This document shows positions 7,559-15,327 of a stretch of 64,000 nucleotides of DNA, piece by piece. Every line of letters starts with the position of its first letter. The stretch's first letter is position 1. Made by a program: the position numbers and the translations under genes. The stretch is from Clostridium_S neuense (GTDB taxonomy: Bacteria > Bacillota > Clostridia > Clostridiales > Clostridiaceae). Under the pieces are notes generated by a model that did no database searches, was not told the origin of the DNA, and was given only the letters and a program-made list of their open reading frames with translations. Location: assembly GCF_045310695.1 (NCBI RefSeq), contig NZ_JBJIAA010000011.1, positions 62,001 to 126,000 on the forward strand. Direction: 5' to 3'.

Positions 7559-8098
7559 ATGTATATTTTATTAATTATCTTAGTAATTTTATTTATACCA
7601 TTTCCAGTAATATTAGAATTTTTCTATAATAATCACACTATTATATTAAAACTTTATAATAAACAGGTTAAAGAAATACAACTATTCAACAGAATGAAAG
7701 AAACAAAACATGATTTAGAAAGAAAGCACTTTTTTTATCCACTTGACTATATAAAAGAAATTAAAAGATTTCATTTTAAACCTCTTTTAAAAATTCGAGC
7801 TAACATAATTTTAGGATTCGATGATGCTGCAAAAACAGCGGAAATTTTTGGTTTAACAAATTATTTTATTCAGCTTGCTTTTTTATTTTCAAAAAACTTT
7901 TTTAAAATAAAAAATATAGACTATAAAATTAATCCTAATTTTAAGCAAAACATATTAGAAATTAAAATTCATAGTATAATCTGGATAAATATAGCTAAAA
8001 CTATATATATAGCAATCTCTATACTATTTATTATGGTAAAGACTCATAATAAATATAAAAGAATTAATTATAAGCAATTAAAATATGCCCATAATTAA
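7559..8098 (+). CDS. ytfI: DUF2953 membrane protein, YtfI-like
   Basis: 179-aa protein with an N-terminal membrane segment (residues 1-20) and a second near 145-165. The middle is basic and contains LGFDDAAKTAEIFGLTNYF, typical of DUF2953. In Bacillus the equivalent ytfI precedes ytfJ, and here too it lies 46 bases upstream of ytfJ, probably in one operon. Its function is unknown; sporulation expression is inferred from ytfJ. The ATG follows GGAGG at ideal spacing. Confidence 0.7.
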   Translation: MYILLIILVILFIPFPVILEFFYNNHTIILKLYNKQVKEIQLFNRMKETKHDLERKHFFYPLDYIKEIKRFHFKPLLKIRANIILGFDDAAKTAEIFGLTNYFIQLAFLFSKNFFKIKNIDYKINPNFKQNILEIKIHSIIWINIAKTIYIAISILFIMVKTHNKYKRINYKQLKYAHN

Positions 8099-8144
8099 TT
8101 TGTATTTTTTAAAATGTATATAAAATTTTAGGAGGAATCGTATT

Positions 8145-8597
8145 ATGGATAATCATCCTATTGAAAACTTAATGAAAAGCACTATGGAAAATATTAGAGA
8201 AATGGTTGATGTAAATACCATCATTGGTGATCCAATTAAAGGAGATGGAAACTCCCTTATACTACCGATATCTAAAGTATCATTTGGATTTGTTTCAGGC
8301 GGAAGTGAATTTAACAGTTCTGCTTCACCAGAAAGTCAGAAGAACTACCCATTCGGCGGAGGTTCCGGATCAGGAATTTCAATAAAGCCAGTAGCATTTT
8401 TAGTATTGAAGGATGATTCCGTAAGGCTTCTACCTTTAAATGCAGAAAATACCTACGAAAAAATAGTAGATTTGGTGCCTCAGGTAATGGATATGATTAA
8501 AAACATGTCACACACACATAAATTCGATAAAAAAGATTTAAAATCAAAAGATGAAGAAAAAAAGACTAAACACCATGACGATGAAATTGATTTTTAA
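8145..8597 (+). CDS. ytfJ: Spore protein YtfJ (GerW family)
   Basis: 150-aa soluble protein of the GerW/YtfJ family, made in the forespore in Bacillus and linked to germination. Family features seen are IGDPIKGDGNSLILPISKVSFGF near residues 27-50, a glycine-rich loop (FGGGSGSGISIKPVAFLV) and a charged Lys/His-rich tail. GGAGG precedes the ATG. It follows the DUF2953 gene and is ended by a bidirectional hairpin. Confidence 0.9.
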   Translation: MDNHPIENLMKSTMENIREMVDVNTIIGDPIKGDGNSLILPISKVSFGFVSGGSEFNSSASPESQKNYPFGGGSGSGISIKPVAFLVLKDDSVRLLPLNAENTYEKIVDLVPQVMDMIKNMSHTHKFDKKDLKSKDEEKKTKHHDDEIDF

Positions 8598-8605
8598 AAA
8601 ATCAC

Positions 8606-8648
8606 AACTAATTATATCTGCTATTTATATAAGCAGATATAATTAGTT
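8606..8648. terminator. Bidirectional terminator between ytfJ and scpB
   Basis: A perfect 17-bp inverted repeat (8606-8622 and 8632-8648) flanked by A and T runs, between convergent genes. Confidence 0.85.
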
Positions 8649-8659
8649 AAAAATTTTTT

Positions 8660-9241
8660 CTAATTTATTTCCTCATTTTCTTTTAAAAACTCATCAAGAC
8701 TTGGTAATTCTTCTAAGTTTCCTATAGAAAAACTCTTTAAAAACTCATCCGTAGTTGAATACAAAATAGGTCGTCCTGGAACATCAAGTCGTCCACTTTC
8801 CTTAATAAGACCTTTCTCTTGAAGAGTAAATATTGCTCTATCACTTTTAACACCTCTTATTTCATCTACATCTATCCTTGTAATGGGTTGTTTATAAGCT
8901 ATTATAGCTAAAGTTTCCATAGCTGCTTGAGATAAGGATTGTCTTGAATTAGTTTTTAACAGTTTGCTTACATAACTACTATTTTCGGGTTTTGTAACAA
9001 GTTGATAACTACCATTCATACAAATAAGCTTTATCCCTCGTTTTTCATCATTATATTTCATAATCATATCATCCAAAACTCGTTTTGCATATTTTTCATT
9101 ACATTCGATAATTGAAGAAATATGTTTAAGCTTTAAAGGTTCACCACTAGCAAATAGAACTGCTTCTATTATAGACTCATAATTATTGTCATTATTAGAG
9201 ATACCCTTTATCTCTAATTGTTCTACACTAATTTTCTTCAT
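8660..9241 (-). CDS. scpB: Segregation and condensation protein B
   Basis: 193-aa winged-helix protein that with ScpA and SMC forms the condensin organising and segregating the chromosome. The family core is present: IEAVLFASGEPL near the N-terminus, AMETLAIIAYKQPITRIDVDEIRGV in the middle, and RPILYSTTDEFLKSFSI near the end. I use the ATG at 9239-9241, nine bases from AAAGGA; it overlaps the end of scpA, as is usual. The unstructured N-terminal 15-20 residues extend slightly beyond typical homologues. Confidence 0.93.
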   Translation of the reverse strand: MKKISVEQLEIKGISNNDNNYESIIEAVLFASGEPLKLKHISSIIECNEKYAKRVLDDMIMKYNDEKRGIKLICMNGSYQLVTKPENSSYVSKLLKTNSRQSLSQAAMETLAIIAYKQPITRIDVDEIRGVKSDRAIFTLQEKGLIKESGRLDVPGRPILYSTTDEFLKSFSIGNLEELPSLDEFLKENEEIN

Positions 9242-9971
9242 AACCTTCAATCCTTTCCATAAATATATCCTTAAAATTACTTTCTTGATGTATCTTTATG
9301 CTTCTTAACTTTACAAGTTCCAAAAGTGCCATAAAAGTAACAACCATTTCAAGTTTGTTATGGCATCCTTTAATAATCTCTGAGAAATGCAGAATCTTTT
9401 TATGCTTAACACCATTCAATAAATCTTCCATTTTATCTTCCACTTTATATTCATCAACAGAAATTTCACTTAAATATACATTATTATGATTTAATTTATT
9501 ATCATAGTCATTCATAAGTTTGCAAAACAGGTTGTACAATTGAAGCATTGTTATTCCCTTTAATATGTCTCTATTATTATCTTCCTTATCTTCTATAATT
9601 TCAGGTTTCTTAGAAAATACAATTCCACTTTCTTCTTGCTTTTGTCTTAAATAACTTGCAACAGATTTAAATTTTTTATATTCTAAAAGCTTTGAAACTA
9701 ATTCTTCTCTCGGATCCTTTTCCTCTTCTTCCTCATCTTTACTTTTAGGAAGTAAAAATTTTGATTTTATTTCTATTAACGTCGCTGCAATAACAATAAA
9801 CTCAGAAGTAACCTCTAAATCAATTTCTTTCATCTCGTTTAGATATTCCATATACTGATTTGTGATTTCATGAATTTTTATATCATATATATCCATCTCA
9901 TTTTTTTTAATGAGATGCAGCAATAAATCAAATGGTCCCTGAAAATTATTTATATTTATATTTAATGTCAT
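9228..9971 (-). CDS. scpA: Segregation and condensation protein A
   Basis: 247-aa kleisin subunit of the SMC-ScpAB condensin. The N-terminal kleisin motif FQGPFDLLLHLIKKNEMDIYDI is at residues 8-29, followed by the helix AATLIEIKSKFLLP and a C-terminal winged helix (MVVTFMALLELVKLRSIKIHQ). The ATG at 9969-9971 has GGGGAG upstream; an upstream in-frame extension lacks a site. It overlaps scpB by 14 bases, implying translational coupling. Confidence 0.94.
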   Translation of the reverse strand: MTLNININNFQGPFDLLLHLIKKNEMDIYDIKIHEITNQYMEYLNEMKEIDLEVTSEFIVIAATLIEIKSKFLLPKSKDEEEEEKDPREELVSKLLEYKKFKSVASYLRQKQEESGIVFSKKPEIIEDKEDNNRDILKGITMLQLYNLFCKLMNDYDNKLNHNNVYLSEISVDEYKVEDKMEDLLNGVKHKKILHFSEIIKGCHNKLEMVVTFMALLELVKLRSIKIHQESNFKDIFMERIEGYEEN

Positions 9972-10042
9972 AAAATCTCCCCTATTAAAATTAGCATAAA
10001 AAATAGCTGTAAAGTTTAACTTCACAGCTATTCTAACATAGT

Positions 10043-11251
10043 CTATATAGAATTATCAAATACCTTATTAAAGTCTTTTCTTAAATTTTCAAGAAAACCA
10101 CCTTTTTTAATATCCCTATCACAATATATACTTACTTTTCCTATACTCTTGCCATCAGAATAATATTCACAGTACCCTACTATAGTTCCTTTTTTTACTA
10201 TCTTATTATCTTTTTTCAACTTAAAAAAGCACTTATTAGTAACTTTACCGTTGCTACCTTTAGGTACTATGGTAGTCAAACTATTATTAGCCTTTGCTAT
10301 AAAAAACTTATCACCTTTTTTGTTTAGGTTTATTTTAGCAATTACATCATCCTTAGAAACAATTTTCTTTTGCTCATATTTTGAAAAGCCATAATTCATG
10401 AGCATACTTGCATCTCTATTTCTAACTTTGTATGTAGGAGCTCCCATAATTACAGCAAGTACTCTAACTCCATCTTTTACAGCTGTGGCACTTATACAAT
10501 ATTTAGCTTCATCTGTAAATCCTGTTTTAAGTCCATCACAACCTTTAAAAAATCTAACTAATTTATTATGGTTAACAAGTCCTATTGGACTTTTTCTTCC
10601 TTCACTTATAGTCTCCATATACGTTCCTGTATACTTTAAAATTTTAGGATGCTTTAGAAGTTCTCTAGACATCAATGATATATCATAGGCTGTAGTAACA
10701 TGACCATCTGTGCTTAATCCCGTACAATTCTTAAACGTAGTATCTTTCATTCCAAGTTGTTGAGCTTTTTTATTCATCATTACTACAAAATTGTCTTCAC
10801 TTCCACCTAAATATTCTGCCATTGCAACTGCTGCATCGTTCCCAGAAGCAATAGCTATTCCTTTTAAAAGTTCTTCTACTGTTCTAACTTCCCCTGTATC
10901 CAGAAGCATTGAACTTCCACCCATCTTTTTAGAGTTTTCACTTATAGTAACCTTATCAGAAAGCTTAATTTTTCCATTATCTACAGCTTCTATTGTAAGA
11001 AGCATTGTCATAATTTTGGTTACAGATGCTGGAGCAAATTTTTCATGAGAATTTTTTTCATAAATAATGTTTCCAGTAGTAGGTTCAAGCAAAATAGCTG
11101 ATCTTGCATCCACCTTAATTCCACTTTGATTTTCAATATTACTCTTGCTATCTTTTGGTGCAAATGCAATTACATATACAGGCAAAAATATACTTTGAAC
11201 AAAAATTATTATTAGAGCCAGTGTTATTATAATAAACCCCTTTTTCTTCAT
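10043..11251 (-). CDS. D-alanyl-D-alanine carboxypeptidase, DacF-like
   Basis: 402-aa exported S11 peptidase. Signal peptide at residues 1-30 (KKKGFIIITLALIIIFVQS). Catalytic motifs are SVTK at about 76-79, SGN at about 136 and KTG at about 242, followed by a beta-rich C-terminal domain. It removes D-Ala from peptidoglycan stem peptides. The ATG at 11249-11251 is used; an earlier in-frame TTG and ATG overlap GAAAGGA. It lies just downstream of purine nucleoside phosphorylase, an arrangement like the Bacillus pnp-dacF-spoIIA region, but no spoIIA genes follow here. Confidence 0.9.
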   Translation of the reverse strand: MKKKGFIIITLALIIIFVQSIFLPVYVIAFAPKDSKSNIENQSGIKVDARSAILLEPTTGNIIYEKNSHEKFAPASVTKIMTMLLTIEAVDNGKIKLSDKVTISENSKKMGGSSMLLDTGEVRTVEELLKGIAIASGNDAAVAMAEYLGGSEDNFVVMMNKKAQQLGMKDTTFKNCTGLSTDGHVTTAYDISLMSRELLKHPKILKYTGTYMETISEGRKSPIGLVNHNKLVRFFKGCDGLKTGFTDEAKYCISATAVKDGVRVLAVIMGAPTYKVRNRDASMLMNYGFSKYEQKKIVSKDDVIAKINLNKKGDKFFIAKANNSLTTIVPKGSNGKVTNKCFFKLKKDNKIVKKGTIVGYCEYYSDGKSIGKVSIYCDRDIKKGGFLENLRKDFNKVFDNSI

Positions 11252-11337
11252 TTTGTGTATCATCCTTTCTAACAATCAAGTTTATAAATTTATTTTTACC
11301 ATGTTAAAAAAAATTATCACAAAATGAAAAAAAAACT

Positions 11338-12153
11338 TTATATTTCGCCAATAATCCCTCTTATTAATCTTGAAAATTTATCTTTCACCTTATTTGAAGT
11401 CTCAATTACCTCTTTGTGGTTTAAAGGCACATCCAGTATTCCTGCTGCCATATTAGTTATGCAAGATATTCCTATTACTTTTATTTTACAGTGATTAGCA
11501 GCTATGACTTCTGGAACTGTAGACATACCAACTGCATCGCCTCCCAGTATCCTTATCATTTTTATTTCAGCTGGAGTTTCGTAACTAGGACCTGTCATCA
11601 TAAAATACGTTCCTTCTACAACGTCTATCTTTAAATTACTAGCTACTTTTTTTATTACTTCAACTAGCTTTTTATCATAAGCATTGGACATATCAGGAAA
11701 CCTTTCACCCATTTCATCTATATTTGTTCCGATCAATGGATTATCTCCTGTGAAATTTATATGATCTTTAATTATCATTAAATCTCCAGGCTTAAACTTT
11801 GTGTTTACTCCGCCTGCTGCATTGGTAACTATAATTTTTTCAATACCTAGAGTTTTCATAACATAAATCGGTAACGAAAGATTCTCCATTTTATTACCTT
11901 CATAATAATGGAATCTTCCCTCCATCATAACAACCTCTACACCATCTAGCTTTCCAAATACAAATTGCCCAGCATGCCCCTTAACCGTTGATACTGGAAA
12001 ATGTGGTACATCTTTATACTTTATAGTCTTAGCTTCAACTGCTGCTTTCGCAAGATCACCTAGTCCAGATCCTAATATTATTCCTATTTTAGGCTTTATG
12101 TTTATTTGTTCTTTTATGTACCTTGATGCTTCTAAAATATAATTGTAATCCAT
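11338..12153 (-). CDS. punA: Purine nucleoside phosphorylase (PNP-I, trimeric type)
   Basis: 271-aa enzyme phosphorolysing guanosine and inosine to base plus ribose-1-phosphate for purine salvage. Motifs seen: phosphate-binding GIILGSGLGDLA near residue 25, HFPVSTVKGHAGQ, MEGRFHYYEG, TNAAGGVN, and GMSTVPEVIAANH near the C-terminus. Length and motifs fit the trimeric PunA class rather than hexameric DeoD. GGAGG lies seven bases before the ATG at 12151-12153. It is part of a run with xerD upstream and dac downstream. Confidence 0.93.
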   Translation of the reverse strand: MDYNYILEASRYIKEQINIKPKIGIILGSGLGDLAKAAVEAKTIKYKDVPHFPVSTVKGHAGQFVFGKLDGVEVVMMEGRFHYYEGNKMENLSLPIYVMKTLGIEKIIVTNAAGGVNTKFKPGDLMIIKDHINFTGDNPLIGTNIDEMGERFPDMSNAYDKKLVEVIKKVASNLKIDVVEGTYFMMTGPSYETPAEIKMIRILGGDAVGMSTVPEVIAANHCKIKVIGISCITNMAAGILDVPLNHKEVIETSNKVKDKFSRLIRGIIGEI

Positions 12154-12190
12154 CAAAATTCCTCCATACTACCATTGTTAATTTATATTT

Positions 12191-13069
12191 TTATGCCCTA
12201 GGATGTGTATTTTTATACACCTCTGCTATCTTACTTTTCTTATAAATTCCAGAGTAAATTTGAGTTGTAGCCATATCTCTATGTCCCAGTAATTCCTGTA
12301 TAGTTTTAATATCTGCTCCGTTCTGAAGCAAATGAACTGCAAAAGAATGTCTTAAGGTATAAGAATTTATAGGCTTATTTATATTTGCTTCTTTTGCATA
12401 TAACTTTACAAGCTTCCAAAACCCTTGTCTTGTCATTTTTGTGCCTTGAAGATTAAAAAAAACAAAGTCCAAATCATAAATGTTAATTTTACTTCTTATT
12501 TTCAAATAATTTTCAAGACATTTTACTGCGTACGAGCCTATAGGTATGATTCTTTCTTTTTCCTTTATACCTTTACATTTTATATAAGATAACTTTAAAT
12601 TCACATCATATATAGTTAGATTTAACATTTCAGTTACTTTTATTCCTGTCGCATACATTATCTCAAGCATGGCTCTGTCTCTTATCCCTTTATTAGTACT
12701 CTCATCAGGACTTCTCAAAAGCTTGTCTACTTCATCTACAGTTAAAATTTCAGGAAGATTTCTTTTTATTTTGGGCGATTCATACTGTATAACAGGATTA
12801 TCATCTTTTATACCTAATCTCACAAGATATTTATAGAAATTTCTTATAGATACAACATTTCTAACTATAGAACTATTAGCACGTCCCTTTTTTTGAAGAT
12901 ATTGAACATATGCCATTATTGTAACAACTTCAATTTCCTCTACTTTTTCATCTCTTTCCTTAACAAACTCATAAAATCTTTTAATATCCCTTATATACGC
13001 ATCAAGGGTATTCACACTTAAACTTTTATTTTTTAGTTCAGCAATATAATTATCAACAAAACTATTCAT
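12191..13069 (-). CDS. xerD: Tyrosine recombinase XerD, with two altered catalytic positions
   Basis: 292-aa tyrosine recombinase resolving chromosome dimers at dif with XerC. An N-terminal SAM-like core-binding domain (1-95) precedes the catalytic domain, and the C-terminus ends HPRA like E. coli XerD. Conserved catalytic residues seen: beta-hairpin Lys in CKGIKEKER, Arg240 (LRH), His263 (LGHRD), Tyr272 (TQIYS). The first Arg, normally in TG-L-R-VSE, is Lys144 (TGIKVTE), and the His of the HxLR motif is Tyr237 (YTLR). Each differs from the usual residue by one transition. It lies downstream of spoIIM, as in many clostridia. It may be weakly active or a non-catalytic partner. Confidence 0.88.
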   Translation of the reverse strand: MNSFVDNYIAELKNKSLSVNTLDAYIRDIKRFYEFVKERDEKVEEIEVVTIMAYVQYLQKKGRANSSIVRNVVSIRNFYKYLVRLGIKDDNPVIQYESPKIKRNLPEILTVDEVDKLLRSPDESTNKGIRDRAMLEIMYATGIKVTEMLNLTIYDVNLKLSYIKCKGIKEKERIIPIGSYAVKCLENYLKIRSKINIYDLDFVFFNLQGTKMTRQGFWKLVKLYAKEANINKPINSYTLRHSFAVHLLQNGADIKTIQELLGHRDMATTQIYSGIYKKSKIAEVYKNTHPRA

Positions 13070-13115
13070 ATATAATCTCCCATTATAACAGACTTATCTT
13101 ATGATACCATATAAT

Positions 13116-13340
13116 TTATCTAATTGACAGCCTAAAAAAATAAATAAATCTCAATACAATTTCTTTGCTACTCACAATATTATACACAAAATCGCTATCA
13201 CTATTTAAATTACTTTTTGTTGCAAAATACGTAATTATTACATCTACCATTTCAGGTAATAATATTCCAAATATAATAAGAATCAAAAAACACTTTATCA
13301 ACGTTAAAATTAGGAAATAAATTTCATCACCTTTTTTCAA
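13116..13340 (-). CDS. Small membrane protein between spoIIM and xerD
   Basis: 74-aa protein with one hydrophobic helix at about residues 8-30 (YFLILTLIKCFLILIIFGIL) and a charged tail. The start is a TTG (13338-13340) that overlaps the spoIIM stop codon, with GGGGAA upstream, so translation is probably coupled to spoIIM. No family is recognised. Its position suggests a sporulation or division role, but that is inference only. Confidence 0.5.
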   Translation of the reverse strand: MKKGDEIYFLILTLIKCFLILIIFGILLPEMVDVIITYFATKSNLNSDSDFVYNIVSSKEIVLRFIYFFRLSIR

Positions 13341-13987
13341 CAGTTAATTCCCCACATATTCATTGCTATTACTTTTATAATATTAGGAGTACAGTAAGTT
13401 TCAAAAAAGAACCCTATAAACATAATGACGGTTATAGCTATAAACATGAAAGAGTAGGAGCCAATATTAGAAAAAAATCTTCTCCTCATAGACATTTTCG
13501 AATTATCTTTGATAAGCTTGATAGAAAACTCCATAGCAATTACAGATAAAAAAATAATACATGGTATATAAATTATATTTTGCGGTATTACTCCAAGCAT
13601 AGCCATACCTACTCCTTTAATCCCAAATCCACTTATAAAAAACGCAACAGTAAAACCTATAGTAAAACCTTTTAAGACATCTATTATTAGTATTATTGGA
13701 ATTCCTATCATAGTAAGTCCTAAAAACCACACTACTAAAATTAAAGGAATATTATTTTTTACAGCTTGAAAAAAAATCATTTTTGAACTTTCCGCACTAC
13801 CACCTTTACCTTTTATAAAATCAACTAAATAACTTAAGAGATTACTTTTATCTGATGTTGTCATGTACTTTACTATATACACTCCTATAACAAATCCTAT
13901 ACCGATACACAATGCACTAAGTATATAAAGCAAAAAATTGTCTCTAAAATGGTTATTAACAATATTTTTTACCACTATCTTTTTCAT
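13337..13987 (-). CDS. spoIIM: Stage II sporulation protein M
   Basis: 216-aa polytopic membrane protein with about five hydrophobic segments. In Bacillus, SpoIIM scaffolds the SpoIID-SpoIIP peptidoglycan hydrolases (DMP complex) that drive septal thinning and engulfment. The family pattern is visible: N-terminal LLYILSALCIGIGFVIG, central FFQAVKNNIPLILVVWFLGLTMIG, and GFGIKGVGMAMLGVIPQNIIYIPC. AAGGAG precedes the ATG at 13985-13987. The next gene downstream overlaps its stop codon. Confidence 0.92.
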   Translation of the reverse strand: MKKIVVKNIVNNHFRDNFLLYILSALCIGIGFVIGVYIVKYMTTSDKSNLLSYLVDFIKGKGGSAESSKMIFFQAVKNNIPLILVVWFLGLTMIGIPIILIIDVLKGFTIGFTVAFFISGFGIKGVGMAMLGVIPQNIIYIPCIIFLSVIAMEFSIKLIKDNSKMSMRRRFFSNIGSYSFMFIAITVIMFIGFFFETYCTPNIIKVIAMNMWGINC

Positions 13988-14082
13988 TATACCACTCCTT
14001 TTGTTAATCACTTTTGATAAATTTTATGATTAGCAAAAGAAATTTATAACTTAAATTTATGTTATAAATAATAATTTTACAT

Positions 14083-14126
14083 AACAAATAAGCCTTCCTT
14101 ATTAAAATTAAGAAAGCTTACTTGTT
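14083..14126 (-). terminator. Likely terminator of spo0A
   Basis: An imperfect inverted repeat (about 14083-14101 and 14109-14126) lies just beyond the spo0A stop, with only a weak T-rich run after it. Confidence 0.5.
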
Positions 14127-14144
14127 AAATAAACTATAAAACGT

Positions 14145-14990
14145 TTAACCCACTTTATTTTGAAGTCTTAATTTATCTGCTATCATAGCTATAAATTCAC
14201 TGTTTGTAGGCTTTCCTTTACTATTATGTATAGTATAGCCAAAAAGCTTATTTATAGTTTCAACCTGTCCCCTAGACCATGCAACTTCTATAGCATGTCT
14301 TATAGCTCTTTCAACTCTGCTTGCAGTAGTGTTATATTTTTTTGCAATAGATGGGTATAGTTCCTTAGTTACTGCCGATAATAATTCTATATTGTTTACA
14401 ACCATAGTTATTGCTTCTCTTAAATACATATACCCCTTTATATGAGCTGGAACACCTATTTCATGTATTATTGATGTTATTTCACCCTCTAAATTAAGTG
14501 TTGAGCTTTGAGTATATTCTGAAGTATTACTAAAACTTGAAGACATATGTCTTATTTCAGATTCTCTAAAGCTAGATGAAATATCATTGGTACTATTGGT
14601 AGCTATAACATTATTAAACATTTCTCTAATTCTCTTTATAAATACTTCCATATCAAAAGGTTTTACAACATAATAGTCTGCTCCAAGTGTAATAGCTCTT
14701 TGAGTTATCTTATCTTGTCCTACAGCAGATAAGATTATTATTCTAGGTGTATTGCTTAATTTCATATTATTAAGCCTCTCAAGAACTCCTAGACCATCTA
14801 AATGAGGCATAATGATATCCAAAACAACTAAATCCGGTTTTTTTTCTTCAATTAACTTTAATGCTTCAATCCCATCTCTAGCTATTCCTACAACAAAAAT
14901 ATCACTTTGATTAAGCAAATAATCATTAAGAATATTGCAAAATTCCTTATTATCATCTGCAATTAAAACACTTATTTTTTCTTTTTCCAT
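14145..14990 (-). CDS. spo0A: Sporulation master regulator Spo0A
   Basis: 281-aa response regulator that starts sporulation and, in solventogenic clostridia, solvent formation. Receiver domain at 1-125: acidic pocket Asp12-Asp13, phosphoacceptor Asp58 (VLDIIMPHLDG), Lys in VVKPFD. A serine-rich linker follows. The DNA-binding domain covers about 160-281, with the recognition helix in SRVERAIRHAIEVAWSRGQ. The ATG at 14988-14990 has GGGGAG upstream; a ten-codon upstream in-frame extension has none. A perfect 0A box at 15045-15052 suggests autoregulation. Clostridia lack the Bacillus phosphorelay, so phosphate probably comes directly from orphan kinases; that is known of the genus, not seen here. 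Confidence 0.97.
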   Translation of the reverse strand: MEKEKISVLIADDNKEFCNILNDYLLNQSDIFVVGIARDGIEALKLIEEKKPDLVVLDIIMPHLDGLGVLERLNNMKLSNTPRIIILSAVGQDKITQRAITLGADYYVVKPFDMEVFIKRIREMFNNVIATNSTNDISSSFRESEIRHMSSSFSNTSEYTQSSTLNLEGEITSIIHEIGVPAHIKGYMYLREAITMVVNNIELLSAVTKELYPSIAKKYNTTASRVERAIRHAIEVAWSRGQVETINKLFGYTIHNSKGKPTNSEFIAMIADKLRLQNKVG

Positions 14991-15044
14991 TTCTGACTCC
15001 CCTTTATTATTTTTTACCATTAATTAACATGAGCTATTGAAGTA

Positions 15045-15052
15045 TTCGACAA
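15045..15052 (-). promoter_or_regulatory. Spo0A-binding site (0A box) upstream of spo0A
   Basis: The minus strand reads TTGTCGAA, a perfect match to the 0A-box consensus, 55-62 bases before the spo0A start. It implies feedback on spo0A itself. Confidence 0.75.
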
Positions 15053-15101
15053 AACTGCCTTTTTCCCTTTTAAAATAAATTATTTTTTATAACTTAACAG
15101 C

Positions 15102-15128
15102 TAATTCAATTTATATCTTTTTTCCATT
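15102..15128 (-). promoter_or_regulatory. Possible sigma-H-like promoter of spo0A
   Basis: ATTGAATTA (15102-15110) matches the sigma-H -10 pattern, and AATGGAAAA (15120-15128) matches the -35 pattern with one difference. The spacer is about two bases shorter than usual, so this is tentative. Confidence 0.35.
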
Positions 15129-15154
15129 TTATTACTAAAAAAACAAAAAATCAA
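15126..15154 (-). promoter_or_regulatory. Possible sigma-A promoter of spo0A
   Basis: TTGATT (15149-15154) and TAAAAT (15126-15131) with a 17-base spacer, about 135 bases upstream of the spo0A start. It overlaps the sigma-H-like site. Confidence 0.45.
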
Positions 15155-15262
15155 GATGTAGATTATATTTACAAATAATTTATTATATATATTACATATG
15201 TTAACAAAGTAAATAACTTTAATAACTACAACATACTCCATTATTTTATGTAGAAAAAAAGC

Positions 15263-15312
15263 ATTTAACTTATGCAGTTCCTATGCTATTTTGAAATTTG
15301 CATAAGTTAAAT
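15263..15312 (-). terminator. Terminator of spoIVB
   Basis: A perfect 14-bp inverted repeat (15263-15276 and 15299-15312) followed on the minus strand by GC and a seven-T run. It separates spoIVB from spo0A. Confidence 0.8.
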
Positions 15313-15327
15313 TTTGTTTTATCAACT

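Noticed and set aside
12191..13069. Tyrosine recombinase as a sign of a mobile element or prophage
   Set aside because: Its length, HPRA terminus and position after spoIIM and before purine nucleoside phosphorylase mark it as housekeeping XerD. No attachment repeats or phage genes lie nearby.
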